Below the pieces are notes generated by a model. It saw only the letters and a list, made by a program, of their open reading frames with translations. It had not been told where the DNA came from and searched no databases. A stretch of 64,000 nucleotides of DNA from Megalonaias nervosa (lineage: Eukaryota > Mollusca > Bivalvia > Unionida > Unionidae): NCBI GenBank assembly GCA_016617855.1, contig JAECUM010009430.1, forward strand, positions 1-64,000, in the 5' to 3' direction. Shown piece by piece: positions 22,878 to 35,499 of this stretch (position 1 is the stretch's first letter; every line of letters starts with the position of its first letter). Both the position numbers and the translations under genes were made by a program.

Positions 22878-23068
22878 ACCCATTTAATCTTACACATGAT
22901 GTCAGCTATTTTAAATTCCATTTACTCTACACATGATGTCAGCTATTGTAAATTCCATTTAATCTTACACATGATGTCAGCTATTGTCAGTTCCATTTAA
23001 TCTTATACGTGATGTCAACTATTTTCAATTCCATTTAATCTTACACGTGATGTCAACTGTTTTCAGTT
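22878..23068 (+). repeat. Tandem repeat, about 5 units of ~38 bp
   Basis: CATTTAATCTTACACATGAT followed by GTCAGCTATTGT repeats in direct order, with small substitutions. Confidence 0.92.
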
Positions 23069-24429
23069 TTTTATGACTGGAAACCAATATTTCATTGCAG
23101 TTTTTAGCATAAGAATTTGTCTTCGTCCAGAAGGAGTTGAAGTACAGCATGCCAGTTTGCATAAAATTATCTATTCCCAAATCACTACCTTGTTGATAAA
23201 AAAAACCTGAAATAAATATTTGATCTTTGGCAAATCAAGAAGTCCTCACATTTGTCAGCAAATTCAAAGAAATCAGTCTCATTTTGCCCATATGCACCTG
23301 TATGCAGATGGTTCAAAAAATGGAGACAAGTTGCAACACCCTAACTCAAGCCATATACCTGATAAAGCATTGCAGCTTTATTTTTCTATTTTTTTTAATT
23401 AGAAGATTCCCAGATCAAACAAAGAAAAGTTAATACTTGCATGACATTCCTTGTGAAATACTTGTAACTTTATTATCAAGATCAAAAACAGTCAAAAATC
23501 ACCTTGCAAAGAAAAATAATCCTCAATGGCACCAGTTGTCAATTTTCCCAAGTTAGTTTGATTGCTGCCATTTTGTCAGTTACATGGGGTCACAGGCTGT
23601 GTATCCCAAGACCTTGGAAAATATGTGCATTATTTTCACTAAAGGGTAAAAGTTGACTACCGGTATAGAGCATGCCATGCCTCTGTCCACTGAGAGCGAA
23701 ACACGTTCATGTTGAGTGTATCAAGTCCAATCTCGTGTTGAGACTGTTTTTTTTGATGATGTACCACTATAGAAAATATTGGATTTTTTAAAAGAATGTG
23801 GTCTGTATAACTAATATTGATCATTGAATTTATTGATTTTTAAATTTTTTAAAATCTTCATCTATTATTTTACATTTCATTTAAAGCACATTAACATCTT
23901 TACCACTTATCCTGTGCTTACACATATTTGTGAGGGTTTATCTTCCAAACGTTTTTAGCAATTTATACCTTTGCATTTTTTGAATGGAGCATACCATTTA
24001 ATTGGCACTATATAGCCAGGATTGTGCTGACATGCCATTAAATCCTATACATTCATATGTACATCATGTGTCATAAACTTGTATTTCCATGACAGTGGCA
24101 GATTTAAAAGTTGCTGAAGGAGTTCACTTGAACCCTTTTCCATTTTACACACATGCACACTGCAGAATTCACAACAATTTCAAAAAATAATTGTGCTGAA
24201 ACATGATCTGAATGTGCAGAGATATGTGCTTTGTGGTTTTTAGTTTGCCTTTTTTCATAATTAAAACCTTCCTTTATTTGGCAGATTCCCCATTTTTCAG
24301 TTCTGCTTGTCATAGAACAGAAGAGCTTATGAAATGGCCTGTTGTCGATTGTCTGATGTCCACTTGTCCATTTTGAGATGGCCTATTCTCCGTTATGAGA
24401 TGTCCTGTTGTCCATTGCCTGATGTCTGT
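23069..24429. other. No gene recognised
   Basis: AT-rich. Short direct motifs TGTCCATTG / GATGTCC recur near 24335-24425. No coding similarity. Confidence 0.4.
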
Positions 24430-25515
24430 CCATCCTTTACCATAAATATGTTATTGCAACTTCTGAGCTACTTGGACATTTGCCATGAAGCTTTAAACAC
24501 ACATTAATTCCAAGGTCTTGTAGGCAGTAAATAAAATTGATGCCACTCAGATATCCAATATGACCACCATGCTGAAAATCTTTTTATTTCTACTATTCCT
24601 GAATGGGGTTTTCACTTACAGACTTAATGTGATGTCTAATTGATCCTAATTGAAAATGGTGCTGATCTGACATCCATTATTGACACCATGGCAGCCATCC
24701 TGAAAATCTAGTTATTGCTACTTTTCCTGATCAGGAAACCACATCGACGAGGAGTTTTCACGAGAATTGTTATGATGTCTAGTTTGTCCTACATGAAAAT
24801 GGTACCAGTCTGTTCATCAGTATGGCCACTGTCTTCAAAAAGTTTTGTGTGCTACTACTCCTGAACAGAAGGTCAGGGTGACATGGGGTTTTCAGCAGAA
24901 GACTTGTTCTGACATCTAGTTTGTCCGAAATGACAGTGATGCCACTCAGACATTCAATATCACCCACAGCAGTCATCTTCAAAATCTTGTTTTTGTTAGT
25001 GCTTACGAATGGATGTGTATATCATCATGGGGTTTTCAGGGAAAGATTTTTTATGCTATCTAGTTGGTTCTATTTGAAAATGGTTTGATCTGACTTCCAC
25101 TATGGCGACCACAGTGGCTATCTTGAAACTCATGACTTCTTATGATATCTAGTTGGTTTTAAGTAAAAATGGTGGTAATCTGACTTTCAGTATGGCCGCC
25201 ATGGTGGCCATTTGGAAAACTTGTTATTGCTATTCCACCATGATGGACAGTTATATTGACATGGGGTTTCCACCAAAATATTTCTAATGATGTTTAGTTG
25301 GTCATAAATGACTTGGTCATAAATGACTATCTTATATCCGCTATTGCTGCCACTGCAGTTACTTTGAAATTCTTGGTATTGCTAAAAATATCATAGATGG
25401 TTTCAAAACTGATCAGTTAAAAAGAACAAATGGGCATCTTAAATTTATGGAAATTCTTTCCAGCCAGTAGAGCATCAGTATCCTTCGAGGGACTCTTGTT
25501 TTCAAATAGAGGGGG
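24430..25515 (+). mobile_element. Core-repeat element, longest copy (pearl/HINE-like layout)
   Basis: A left end (24430-24540) and a right end (25395-25515, with GATGGTTTCAAAACT, CAGTTAAAAAGAAC and AGAGCATCAG) flank several diverged direct units of roughly 150 bp. Each unit has CATGGGGTTTTCA, ATGATGTCTAGTTGGTC, AAATGAAAATGGTG and a TATGGCCGCCA-like block. Copy E at 58905 has the same left and right ends with only one core unit, so the number of core units varies. Unique ends around a variable number of core tandem units is the layout of bivalve pearl elements (now placed with Helentron-associated repeats). The relationship is inferred from layout only. Confidence 0.6.
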
Positions 25516-26229
25516 TAATTTCTGCACGCACATCCCCATCAGTTCTTGAATATACCCACACACTGTCTTTACACTGAAAAGCAGATGTCCGTTTTGACTA
25601 AAATAATTCACACCTTTTCAGAATCAAACATCCATAAATGTGTTTCTATCCCAGCATCTTCACTAGCTAATAGTGGTGAATCCACTTCATTCCACATCAA
25701 CCCTTGGCCTATTAAACTAAATGAAACAGTGTGTAGAACAAGTGCTCTCATGGGGATAAAACAATTGCTGTACATAGCAAATGAAATCAAGTAACCAAAG
25801 TGAGGGCTTGTTACAAGGCCTGTTGGGTAACCAATAATGTGATTTCCATGATGTCACATGCAGTGATTCAAACTTAAAACTTCTTAAAAATATTTAATTG
25901 GAGAAACTTACGTTCGAGGTGTGTCATTGTGCAGAGAGACCACTAGGATTATTCCATTGAATCTCACCATGTAAATGTAACAAGGGATTTGATTAGATCA
26001 GTTTCTTTCAGTGGAGTAGTAGATACCATTTAAGCTAGCTGAATATGCCAGATTGAAATTAAGTGGATGGATGACCCATGGCTAGCAACGATGCCATCCA
26101 AGCAGTATTATACATATGCCTAACACACAGCATATACGAGTGTAATGTTTGAAGAATGCCATATATAAACCAAGTTATTGGCCTTAACACGTCTTTGTGC
26201 TGTTTATTTGCATGTAACAACATGAAAAA
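25516..26229. other. No gene recognised
   Basis: No coding similarity; short open frames on both strands overlap and look random. Confidence 0.4.
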
Positions 26230-26421
26230 TTTTGATACAAAAAATATATATAATCTTGTGTACACGATTTTGATACAATAAAAATATATAATCTTGTGTA
26301 CACCATTCTGATACAATAAAAATATATAATCTTGTGTACACCCTTTTGATACAATAAAAATATGTAATCTTCTGTACACCATTTTGATACAATAAAAATA
26401 TATAATCTTGTGTATACCATT
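26230..26421 (+). repeat. 38-bp tandem repeat, 5 units
   Basis: GATACAATAAAAATATATAA then TCTTGTGTACACCATTTT at exact 38-bp spacing. Overlapping - strand frames in this array merely echo the repeat. Confidence 0.96.
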
Positions 26422-28610
26422 TGCTGCATCAGACCTGCAGTTACTTTTTTTTAGTCCTTTGTACTCTTTATGTGAGTTGCAGGAACAAAATTCCACAATG
26501 CATAGATTTAACAACAACAACAGCAACAACTACTAATGATAAATAAAACTTGTTCATTAATTTACGCTGTTTGCCAAACAGAACAATATAGAAGCTTACA
26601 CAGTTCATATAAATTAATCAAACTTATTTAATAATTGACTGGTTTTTCAAACAAAAATAATTCAACATAGCTTATGTGTTTCATTTGAATTTTGAGATCC
26701 ACAAGATTGGTAGTCTTAATTTCATTGTTTGGGAAATAATATTCTTTTCCAAATGTGTTTATCATGTTGACCTCATGACCCCAGAAACAGTAGCTATTGT
26801 TTTACACAGTTGCTGTCATTATCTGACAAAGTATGGAAAATGGCTCCATTCTTTTTTTGGAGGAGACTGGTCCAGCTGCTGTACAGACCCAGTGGCCTGA
26901 TTATTTTGCTCAGTCAGTGCTCCCATATTTATAGGTATTTGGCCTTTGTGTATACATCTGTACTCCAGACAGGTTACCTGCTATAAAACACAATATGGAA
27001 GGAAATCCATACAGTAAACCAGACTAGGGAGGATGGATGAGAATCCATACAGAGGAAATAATTTTGATTTATCTATTTTAACTCCCCTCCTTCCCCAATC
27101 CCCATATATGAAACTTTCTGTAGATATAAATGAACAGAATTGGATTACCATAGTATAACTTTGTAACTTTCATACAATAATGGAAAACAAATTCTTGAAT
27201 TTAACTATGGTTGGTTGACAACATGTTGCTGCCTTTCAGTTGTAAGAGCTATTTGCACACATACAAATCACATGCATCCATTTGTTACTTTATATTGATC
27301 TGCTTGTTTATTCAAACATATCTTGAATACAGCTCTAAAATTGTGTGGATTAGTTTCCAATACAATAATTAACTCCAAAACCAGTATACTTTAGAGTGTA
27401 GAGGAAGGTTATTGTCAGGGATTTTTTTTATTTGAAAGCTCCAAAGGGCTATATGATGACCTTTTACACTCTTCTCTATCCAAGTAATTGGTAAATGAAA
27501 TAGTTCTGTGAAGGATGGGAAAACCTCTGTCATTGAGCTATTTAGTGGTCATCAGTCATAATTTACATTTTAAGTAAGAGTCATGATTGGCATGAACTTC
27601 TATTATTTTCACTAAAAACATTAATCTTGGTTATTTGATTAGCAGGCTTTAAAACTCCTCTACTCTTCTTTTCCCATCAGAGCTGGTCTGACCTTCTTGT
27701 GTTATGTTGTAACCCAATATTTTCTTTGCCAGGCCTAATCACAGCCCCAACAGGCATGTCAGTTCATCAAATAGTGGCTTGTATATGCCTGTATGCCCCT
27801 CAGGCTGGTGAGAATGAGAGGGAAAGATCAGCCAGGAGAACTTTACTTCCACCTTTTGTATACACATTTAGATTGTGAAGACATAGTGCCAGCTTTCAGC
27901 ATAAAAAAACCCCATTGCTCTGTTTTAGTGCTAACTTTCGAATTCATGCCACCAAGATGGTTTAAAGAATCTGATTGTGTCTGACAGTGATTTGGATCTT
28001 GTTTGTTTTTATTATGGATTATTCAGCACACCTTGCAACAGTAAGTAGACGTGACTTTCATAGCAATCTCTGTATGTTCTAGCTGTTTGTATTCATGATG
28101 TCATTGGTTCAAACTCACAAAGATGCTTGTGATGCTGCATGTAAGGACAACCACCCGTAACCCAAGTTCCACCGAAAGCAAGGTTTTCCTCACTTTATTT
28201 GTTTTGAAGAATAGTTACGAAGAACAGTTATGTAGCTCTTAAATCAGAGGTACTTTTATTGTGTAGTGAGTATTACATGGATTTGTGGAAAGATAGTCTG
28301 TAGTATTCCATCAGAGCTATGATACTATCTGTAATTTGTTTCTGTGCAGACGCTACAGTGTAATATTAATATGTAACTATAAACCACTTTATTCCATTAT
28401 CAAGGAAGCAAGAATTTGCCCACATATTGTGTCTGTTGTAGTGACTCAGTTATAAATCACTCTTATGGATGTTTTTAGTGTAAAGTGAATATTACATGTT
28501 ATGGAAAGATAGTCCTTGAATAATCTGATGCAACAGCATGTAACATAGGGACTGGTTTCAGCACAAGTGCATGAATTGGTTGATACCATAGTATTACATG
28601 GGGACTGGTT
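26422..28610. other. No gene recognised (about 2.2 kb)
   Basis: AT-rich DNA without recognisable exons or repeats. A CAA-type run near 26511-26530 is the only low-complexity sequence. Confidence 0.4.
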
Positions 28611-28716
28611 TCAGTAGGTGGTTGGGTGGGAGGGTGGTTGGATAGGTAGGTTGGCAGGTGATTGGATGGCTAGGTAGGTGGTTGGGTGGGTGGGTAGGTA
28701 GGTCGGTAGGTACCAT
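28611..28716 (+). repeat. GGTNGGT-rich minisatellite
   Basis: GTAGGTGGTTGGGTGGG-type 4-mer and 8-mer units; G-rich on the + strand and nearly free of cytosine. Confidence 0.9.
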
Positions 28717-29660
28717 ATTTCTCCAATGAAATGGCCATACTCAGAAATAAATCCACCCACACCCAAGTTGAGAAACTTGTAGCAAACTTGGACCAAAGAG
28801 GTTCTGCTCCACTTCTGACCCAAAGATGAGCAAAATTGTCCAGTTTTTTGGAATTTAATTCCAAATGCGTTGACAAAAAATTGATTTGTTTTGCAATATA
28901 GGCATAGTACTATCATTTCTAATAACAAGGCCTCAAAAAAATCATTCAAGAAATCACTAACAATGATGCACACAAATATTGTTTCTTGCTATGATGTTCA
29001 TTCACACTAATTAAATCATTCTTTTATTAAATTTTTAAAAATATATCAGCTGTTTAGAATTTCTTAAATGTCAATGAAATAGTTGCTTATTGTGCATTTA
29101 TGGAACAGAACAGTAATGTATCAGAGTGCCATGTATTGCCATTTACTACTTAATTGCCAGAGAAAGTTTAGGGTCATTTCCAATTCAGAGAGCTATCCAA
29201 CAACTGGCTTCTTACCATTTCTTCCAATTACATCATCTTAAGTTTTTTTTTAAAGAGAGTACAAATTTCCATTTCATCATATCTGGAATGCTATGATCAT
29301 AATCAAAATTGTTAGAAGGTAATGACATAGAGAACACCAAGCTTGCGTGGCTAACATGCCATCATGTTCTGTTTGAGTCTGTATCTTTGCAAGGAACCAA
29401 TCCCAGTGTATTCAGTACTTGCATTAAACATCGCAAACGCAAGTGGCAGCAATTGTAATTTTGCGGACTTTTGCCCACTAGGATCCTGTAAGCTCAATAA
29501 AACTCTTGGCTGGTGAAACAATTGAACACCTAGTGAAACAAATGAACATAATTTGTTCCTTTAAATTACTATAATGAGTAATCCTGGCACGATTGTCTAG
29601 TTTTGATATCTATTCATGAAATAAAACTATATAGTATAATTGAGTTATTTATTTCTCTAC
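28717..29660. other. No gene recognised
   Basis: No coding similarity; the open frame across 28611-28973 on the - strand is a minisatellite artefact extended into AT-rich DNA. Confidence 0.4.
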
Positions 29661-29906
29661 TGTATCTAATTGCATATAAGTTCAGGCAAATAAATCCTGA
29701 TCTGCCATTGCATAATGTGCCAGCAGATCAGGATCTGTGGTGATTCTTCTACTGATTTGGCCATTGCATATACTCTAATCTGCCATTTCATAGACCCAGA
29801 TCTGCTTGTGCATTATGTGATGACAGATCTGGATCTATGCACTTTGCAGGATCTGGGTCTTTACAGTTTGCAGATGGATTCAACATATATGTGAGTACAT
29901 ATGGTA
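29661..29906. mobile_element. Hairpin MITE family 2, copy 2
   Basis: Same inner modules (GATCTGCCATTGCATAATG, CAGACC/CAGATCTG-type stems) and the same right end GTGAGTACATATGGTA. The left end is diverged and an extra partial module is present near 29845. Confidence 0.75.
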
Positions 29907-30424
29907 ATAAATTTGAACCTAATAACTAATCACATGATCAACTTCCTTGCTGGATATTATCAGCAGAACAGTGCTGTGTTAAATCCCCAATTCTGCCATT
30001 ACATGGAAAAAAGTCTTATATGCCAGATAATCTGTATAATACTGAACCTGGAAAGATATTGGCCCTAAACATCATTGGGTTCCATTAAAGCCAGATAATA
30101 TTGACATTTCATCAAATTTTGAACCATAATATTGACATTTCATCACATTTTGAACCATGTAATTTCTCCCTCAAACAGAGTAACCTGAGTCTCATTTATA
30201 TCTAATGCACACTTTTTCTTTTCAGATCCACTTTAAAAAGTGGGCCTACCTATCTTCATTCCCTCGAATCATTTTGTGCAATGTGCGCAAATGTTGTTAC
30301 TAGAATATTCTCTAACAGAATTTGTAAAATGTAACAGATCATTACTTTGGGAGCACTCCGAAAAGAAATTGAAATTACAAGTGACTTCATTGACTGAATT
30401 AAGGGGTGGCTCCTCTTAATTAAA
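29907..30424. other. No gene recognised
   Basis: Small direct duplication of AATATTGACATTTCATCA at about 30096 and 30127. No coding similarity. Confidence 0.4.
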
Positions 30425-30862
30425 AACTTAATATTTGAACATGGCTTAAACTTAACACCTTGGTTATTTGAACATGGCCTAAACCTAACAACTTGATTAT
30501 TTGAATATGGCCTAAACCAAACACCTTGATTATTTGAACATGGCCTAAACCTAACACCTTGATTATTTGAACATGGCTTAAACCTAACACATTGATTATT
30601 TGAACATGGCTTAAACCTAACACCTTGATTGTTTGAACATGGCTTAAACCTAACACCTTGATTATTTGAACATGGCTTAAACCTAACACCTTGATTATTT
30701 GAACATGGCTTAAACCTAACACCTTGATTATTTGAACATGGCTTAAACCTAACACCTTGATTATTTGAACATGGCCTAAACCTTGATTATTTGAACATGG
30801 CTTAAACCTAACACCTTGATTATTTGAACATGGCTTAAACCTAACACCTTGATTATTTGAAA
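30425..30862 (+). repeat. 33-bp tandem repeat, about 13 units
   Basis: Unit TTATTTGAACATGGCTTAAA + CCTAACACCTTGA. One unit near 30776 lacks about 10 bases. As 33 is a multiple of three, a 111-codon - strand frame stays open with an 11-residue repeat; nothing else supports coding. Confidence 0.97.
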
Positions 30863-31218
30863 GAATAGTTTGTCAGCTTTTTTAACAAATCATTTCCTTG
30901 CCTCCAGACTTAGTTAGATTGGAAGACTGGTGAAATTTATGATAAATGGTGGCATTGGGGCTTCCGGTGAATGGTAATATTACAGCTCACAAATCAAATA
31001 TTTTGGAAATCTTTCTGAAGAGTGACTCCTTTAATTTTCCTTTTAAAAACATTAAACATGTGGTTTGTATTTTAAATAATAAGTCCCAGGCTATTTATAA
31101 ATTTTCCTTACACAGTCCTGGTTGAGATTTAGATACGTCAATAGCCAAAATTCCAGACAATAAACAAATCCATTGTAATACTTCATACCTGTGACATCAC
31201 TTATACTTGTTGTCAGTA
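30863..31218. other. No gene recognised
   Basis: AT-rich spacer. Confidence 0.4.
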
Positions 31219-31440
31219 TACCACATAAACTCACTTATAAGTAAAGTCCATTTGCAAGCTGCACTGACCCAGATTTGCCGTCACACAGTGCTATGGCAGA
31301 TCTGGGTCTGTTCCGTTTGTTAGGAGTAATCAAGAGAACAAATGACATACACCCAGATATGCAGGCGCACTATTGCTGCAGCAGATCAGGATCTCTATTA
31401 TTTGTAGTTGGACATGACTTATAAATAAGCATATATGGTA
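31219..31440. mobile_element. Hairpin MITE family 2, copy 3
   Basis: TACCACATAAACTCACTTAT at the left and AAGCATATATGGTA at the right. Inside are the alternating modules TGACCCAGATTTGCC, GGCAGATCTGGGTCTG, CACCCAGATATGCAG and GCAGATCAGGATCTC. Confidence 0.82.
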
Positions 31441-31879
31441 CACCATTCACTAAGGTGTCACACATGTCTTCCATACAGACCAAAAATGTATGTGCACAAG
31501 TTTTACAAAGAACAAGCCCAATATCACAGCAATTTAATGAGGACGTAACTAAAATATTTGCATAATGTGGAGTGCAACCTTAAAAACACCTTAAGACAAT
31601 TGGTCACTCCTGTTAAGATTACTCCAGGATCATATGCTTTGACAGTTTCAGTTGAAGCTGAAGTTAATTACCCAATTCTTTATGCCCCCTCCCCCAGCAT
31701 TCCTTGTTTTCTGTTGAAGAGACAATTTAGTTGTGAGATTGAATAAACACAAAAAATACTAGTGATCAGTAATTTTATACTTTAATCTACCATCCTGCTG
31801 TTTATGCTGCCTGTATGTGCAAAACAAAACAACTTAGTGCCTACGCCACAGTGTAAAGAACTGTGTTCAAAGCATTTTT
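31441..31879. other. No gene recognised
   Basis: AT-rich spacer. Confidence 0.4.
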
Positions 31880-32270
31880 TTTCCTTCTAAGGCTGGTATT
31901 ATGACATGATGAAGGTAATTAGCCAAAGTAATAGCAGGGGTTTGGGTGGCCAGGTACATGTCTGTGATAAGTATCATGTCATCTGAGGCTGGTATTATGA
32001 CATGATGAAGGTAATTAGCCAAAGTAATAGCAGGGGTTTGGGTGGCCAGGTACATATCAGTGACAAGTATCATGTCTTCTAAGGCTGGTATTATGACATG
32101 ATGAAGGTAATTAGCTAAAGTAATAACAGGGCTTTGGGTGGCCAGGTACATATCAGTGACAAGTATCATGTCTTCTAAGGCTGGTATTATGAGGTGATGA
32201 AGGTAATTAGCTAAAGTAATAGCAGGGATTTGGGTGGCCAGGTAATGTCAGTGATAAGTATCATGTCTGA
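31880..32270 (+). repeat. 96-bp tandem repeat, 4 units
   Basis: CTAAGGCTGGTATTATGACA recurs at 31887, 31983 (as CTGAGG), 32079 and 32175, exactly 96 bp apart, ending in a partial copy. 96 bp is 32 codons, which explains the 100-codon open frame on the - strand. Confidence 0.97.
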
Positions 32271-32904
32271 AACAAATGCATTTGCTTAGAGGGCATTTCC
32301 CTACAATTTCTGTGCACCCCCACATAGTGCTTAATATGGCATTTGCAACGGTGACATTTTTTATTTTGCATCAGATACATAGATTTATGAATTACTATCA
32401 GGGATATGTTCACTCTAATGTATGTATAACATTGATTCTTGAAAAGATAGCCCATTAAATTTCTGTTGTGGTGATAGTTATGGATTGGCTTTTATGAAGA
32501 TCATAACATGCAGAAATAACCATTATTCCAGCTGAACAATTTTTTCATACATGTGTTTTGTTGAGCCTGCCTTGCTGGAATTGCAACATAGGGATGACAA
32601 CAGTTTGCATGCCCATGTCTTTCCACACCCTAGATAAATAAGTGCTGCACATCTCAAACATTAACATGGGCCAGAATTGACCTTGATTGGAACTACCAGT
32701 AAGCATGTGCACTAAAAATGTTTTTTGTATTAAGCATAAATATTTATGTATTAAATAAGGATATGGGCTACTGGTTGAACAAAATGTCCGCATGCCCCAT
32801 GTGGCCTGCAAGCCATATCTTGTGCATCCCAGCTATAAATTAGGCACACTGTTTGTTATGTGCTTATTTTCTTGGTTGCATTTGGCAAATGAGTTGTGTT
32901 ACTT
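32271..32904. other. No gene recognised
   Basis: A short CATGCCCCATGTGGCCTGCA stretch near 32793 faintly recalls hAT MITE interiors. No coding similarity. Confidence 0.35.
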
Positions 32905-33371
32905 GGTATGTGAATCAGGGATTTAATTTTTTTTTATATAAGTCAGCTTGCCCAGGGCAAGCAAATTGAAATTGACCATGTGAAATCTGAGCTTGCCCCA
33001 AACTATTATTTCAACACAATTAAAAAATAAGATAAAATCTGGGATATTTGAAGGAAATTCTGGTTTTCCCTATGTAAGATAACAAAATCATCATATCAAC
33101 TACGTAAAAAAAACCCAATGAAAGGTAGACTGTAATATATTTATCCTCACAACTGAAGGATTTGTGAACAAATATTCAGTCCATTAAATTAACAGTTATC
33201 ATCTAGTCACCTTGAAATTGGTGACATGCATCACAATATTTGACAAGCCAATTTTTGAAATTGAGAACACTTATTTTTATCAGTTTAATTGTGTGCAAAG
33301 TAGCATTATGTATTGATCTCCTGTAAATATCAGGTAAACAACAGATCATAAACACACATCAGAGAAATCTC

Positions 33372-33428
<57 letters not shown>

Positions 33429-33995
33429 CGATTAACACTTACTTACCTTAAAAATCTGTGACATGCATTATAACAATCTTTCATAAGCCTGTTGTTAGAG
33501 TTGGCAAGCTCACAAGCTGCCATAGGCTAGGTTAGCACCTTGAAGCTGGCAAATCCTGAATATATTGAATCCTGAATACATCAAATCCTGAATACATACA
33601 GATATTACAATTAAAACATAACTGATAAGTTAAAACATAAGTATGTATTTCTTATATGTCAAAAGTTGTTTTAAATGACAAATATTCATATTATCACAGC
33701 TGTATGAAAAATTGTGAGATTGACTTTGATATCGACTACAAGATGGAAATGACAAATGATAGTTGAAAGAAACTGGCAAATAGTGTAATAGAAGAATGCT
33801 GTACATATAAATAAATTTGCTAATGTATATACTGTGACAAGATCAGAACATACAGCATTATAAAAGAACATGATTCCTCTCTCCCTTCCTCTGTTAACAT
33901 TTTGGACTTGCAAGTCCCTTTTAAACCTGGGCCTGCCTGAGCCAAATTTGAGCTTGTCTTGGGAATTGGACAATTGGATTTGTAGATCCCTTTGG
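32905..33995 (+). repeat. Interspersed repeat, copy 2 (related to 21 kb)
   Basis: Collinear with 20935-21572 and extends further left. It has an internal partial duplication: CACCTTGAAATTGGTGACAT near 33211 is echoed by CCTTAAAAATCTGTGACAT near 33446, either side of a (TA)n run at 33374-33427. It is bounded by a GCTTGCCCAGGGCAAGC palindrome near 32945 on the left and by GAGCTTGTCTTGGGAATTGG near 33950 on the right. Confidence 0.72.
33374..33427. repeat. (TA)n microsatellite
   Basis: About 54 bases of TA inside the interspersed repeat. Confidence 0.97.
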
Positions 33996-34377
33996 ATATA
34001 TCTTGATGTGTACAACACAAGTTTACCAAAAACTTGTGTATGTGTAGAGATCATGACCAGCTTCTTGTGTTGTATGCAAGTTATAAATCACAATCTGTCA
34101 GGGATAGTGGGTATTTTATGAATTTATAGAAAGATACTCCATCAATTCTATAATACCACATTTTATTAATAGAGCTGTGGACCACAGAAAATTTTGTACT
34201 GTGGTATACTTTGGTATTTCACAACATAAAGTGATACATACCACTTCTGACTTCTGTAAAAAAAAAAATATAATATTTTAATTATTTTGTGATTTGAAAT
34301 GAAAATATGCCATTAAATTTGTAACAGAATTACTCAGGAATTTCTGAACATTCCTTACTGATGGAAACTACCAATAT

Positions 34378-34552
34378 ACTGGTACAGTGAAAAAGTACCA
34401 TGGCACATAGCACTGGTAAAGAGTACCATGGTATGTAACACTGGTAAAGTGTACTGTGGTATGTAACACTGGTAAAGAGTACCATGGTGTATATTGCTGG
34501 TAAAGAGTACTGCGGTACATAACAGTAGTAAAAAGTACCATGTCATACTGGT
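34378..34552 (+). repeat. 28-bp tandem repeat, about 6 units
   Basis: ACTGGTAAAGAGTACCATGG with a short linker; the first strong units are at 34412, 34440 and 34468. Confidence 0.93.
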
Positions 34553-34590
34553 AGTATTAAGCACCTCTACTGTATTACTTGTGGTTTCAG

Positions 34591-34788
34591 TGCAAGGTGA
34601 TTTTTGTTTTGTTGTTTTTAATGACCCTTTTAACACCTTGGTTTTGTATAGAGCTGAGGAAGTAGGACCTAAATGCTTTTCCCAAGGACTCACTGAGGCA
34701 TCTGACCCTTGCAGGCCTGGGCAGGTATTGACCTGGCAACCTAGGATAACAAGGTCTGATACTCTTCCAATTGAGCCAGCATGACCCC
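34591..34788 (-). mobile_element. tRNA-derived SINE, family 3
   Basis: Read on the - strand it begins GGGGTCATGCTGGCTCAATT (A box within GGCTCAATTGGAAGAG). GGTTGCCAGGTCAATACC follows, a B box with slight decay; together they look like a tRNA. A ~110-bp body and an A-rich end follow. TGGTTTCAG occurs on both sides (34582-34590, 34789-34797) as a 9-bp target duplication. Open frames over it are incidental. Confidence 0.78.
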
Positions 34789-34888
34789 TGGTTTCAGCAT
34801 GAAGATGCTGGTAAATAACATTACACTGAACATATTGCAAGATTATATTTCTTGTCAGTGTTTTTTTAGAGAAGCAGTTGAATCACTT

Positions 34889-35125
34889 TTTTAGTAGCTG
34901 AGCACCTGGTTGGTGCTTGCCTTTACTGATTACTGCCATCTCACCTCTGTCCATGTGGGTTGAAGTCTCCGCCATGGACAGTTGGGTATTTGAGAAAGCT
35001 AGCCAGTAACTTGCTGTGGGTTGGTGGTTCTTCTGGGGTTCTTCCACCACTAGTTATACAGGCTGCCATATGTAGCTTATCATTTGCTAAAAAATGGTGT
35101 TAACCCCACAGCAACAAAAACAACA
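34889..35125 (+). mobile_element. tRNA-Leu-like SINE, family 2, copy A
   Basis: The body aligns with the copy at 39021 (CTCACCTCTGTCCATGTGGG, TTTGAGAAAGCTAGCCAGTA, GTGGTTCTTC, AAAATGGTGTTAACCCC) and ends in a CAA-rich tail. The tRNA-like head is strongly diverged. Confidence 0.75.
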
Positions 35126-35499
35126 GTTTCATAATTCAGTCATTCATGTACTTTACACAGTGCAACCATATTGGGAGAGAGAATGAACCTCCTTAATGGA
35201 GAGTAACCACGCAGCATTCATAAAGAGAGGAAGTTGTTGTGGCATGTACATACATAAGATAGAGCCACTTTTTAGGCTGTGTCATAGTGTGCTTATTATA
35301 TTGAGCTTTAATCTCTTGCAATTTACCCTGATAATAATTTTTTAAGCACAGCATTATAGATAATACATGTTTCAAAAACGACGACCAAATGAATATGGTA
35401 GTTCTAAAAAACAAGGTGAAAACCAGTTGCCGGAACTAAAAGAATTCTTTATTTGCAATACTTAATTGTTATAAAGTAAGTGTTTTTGTTTGGCAAGCA
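35126..35499. other. No gene recognised
   Basis: No coding similarity. Confidence 0.4.

Noticed and set aside
25417..25611. Short - strand protein with plausible composition
   Set aside because: It overlaps the right end of a non-coding core-repeat element also present at 44036, 49060 and 58905 without the frame.
26059..26529. Overlapping - strand frames up to 156 codons
   Set aside because: All three frames are kept open by a 38-bp repeat; the peptides are permutations of the same low-complexity sequence.
30420..30755. 111-codon - strand frame with an 11-residue repeat
   Set aside because: The 33-bp tandem unit is a multiple of three and keeps any stop-free frame open; there is no other coding sign.
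31867..32169. 100-codon - strand frame
   Set aside because: Product of the 96-bp tandem repeat.
34355..34840. 161-codon - strand protein
   Set aside because: The frame covers a SINE on the - strand and a 28-bp repeat; no protein family features.
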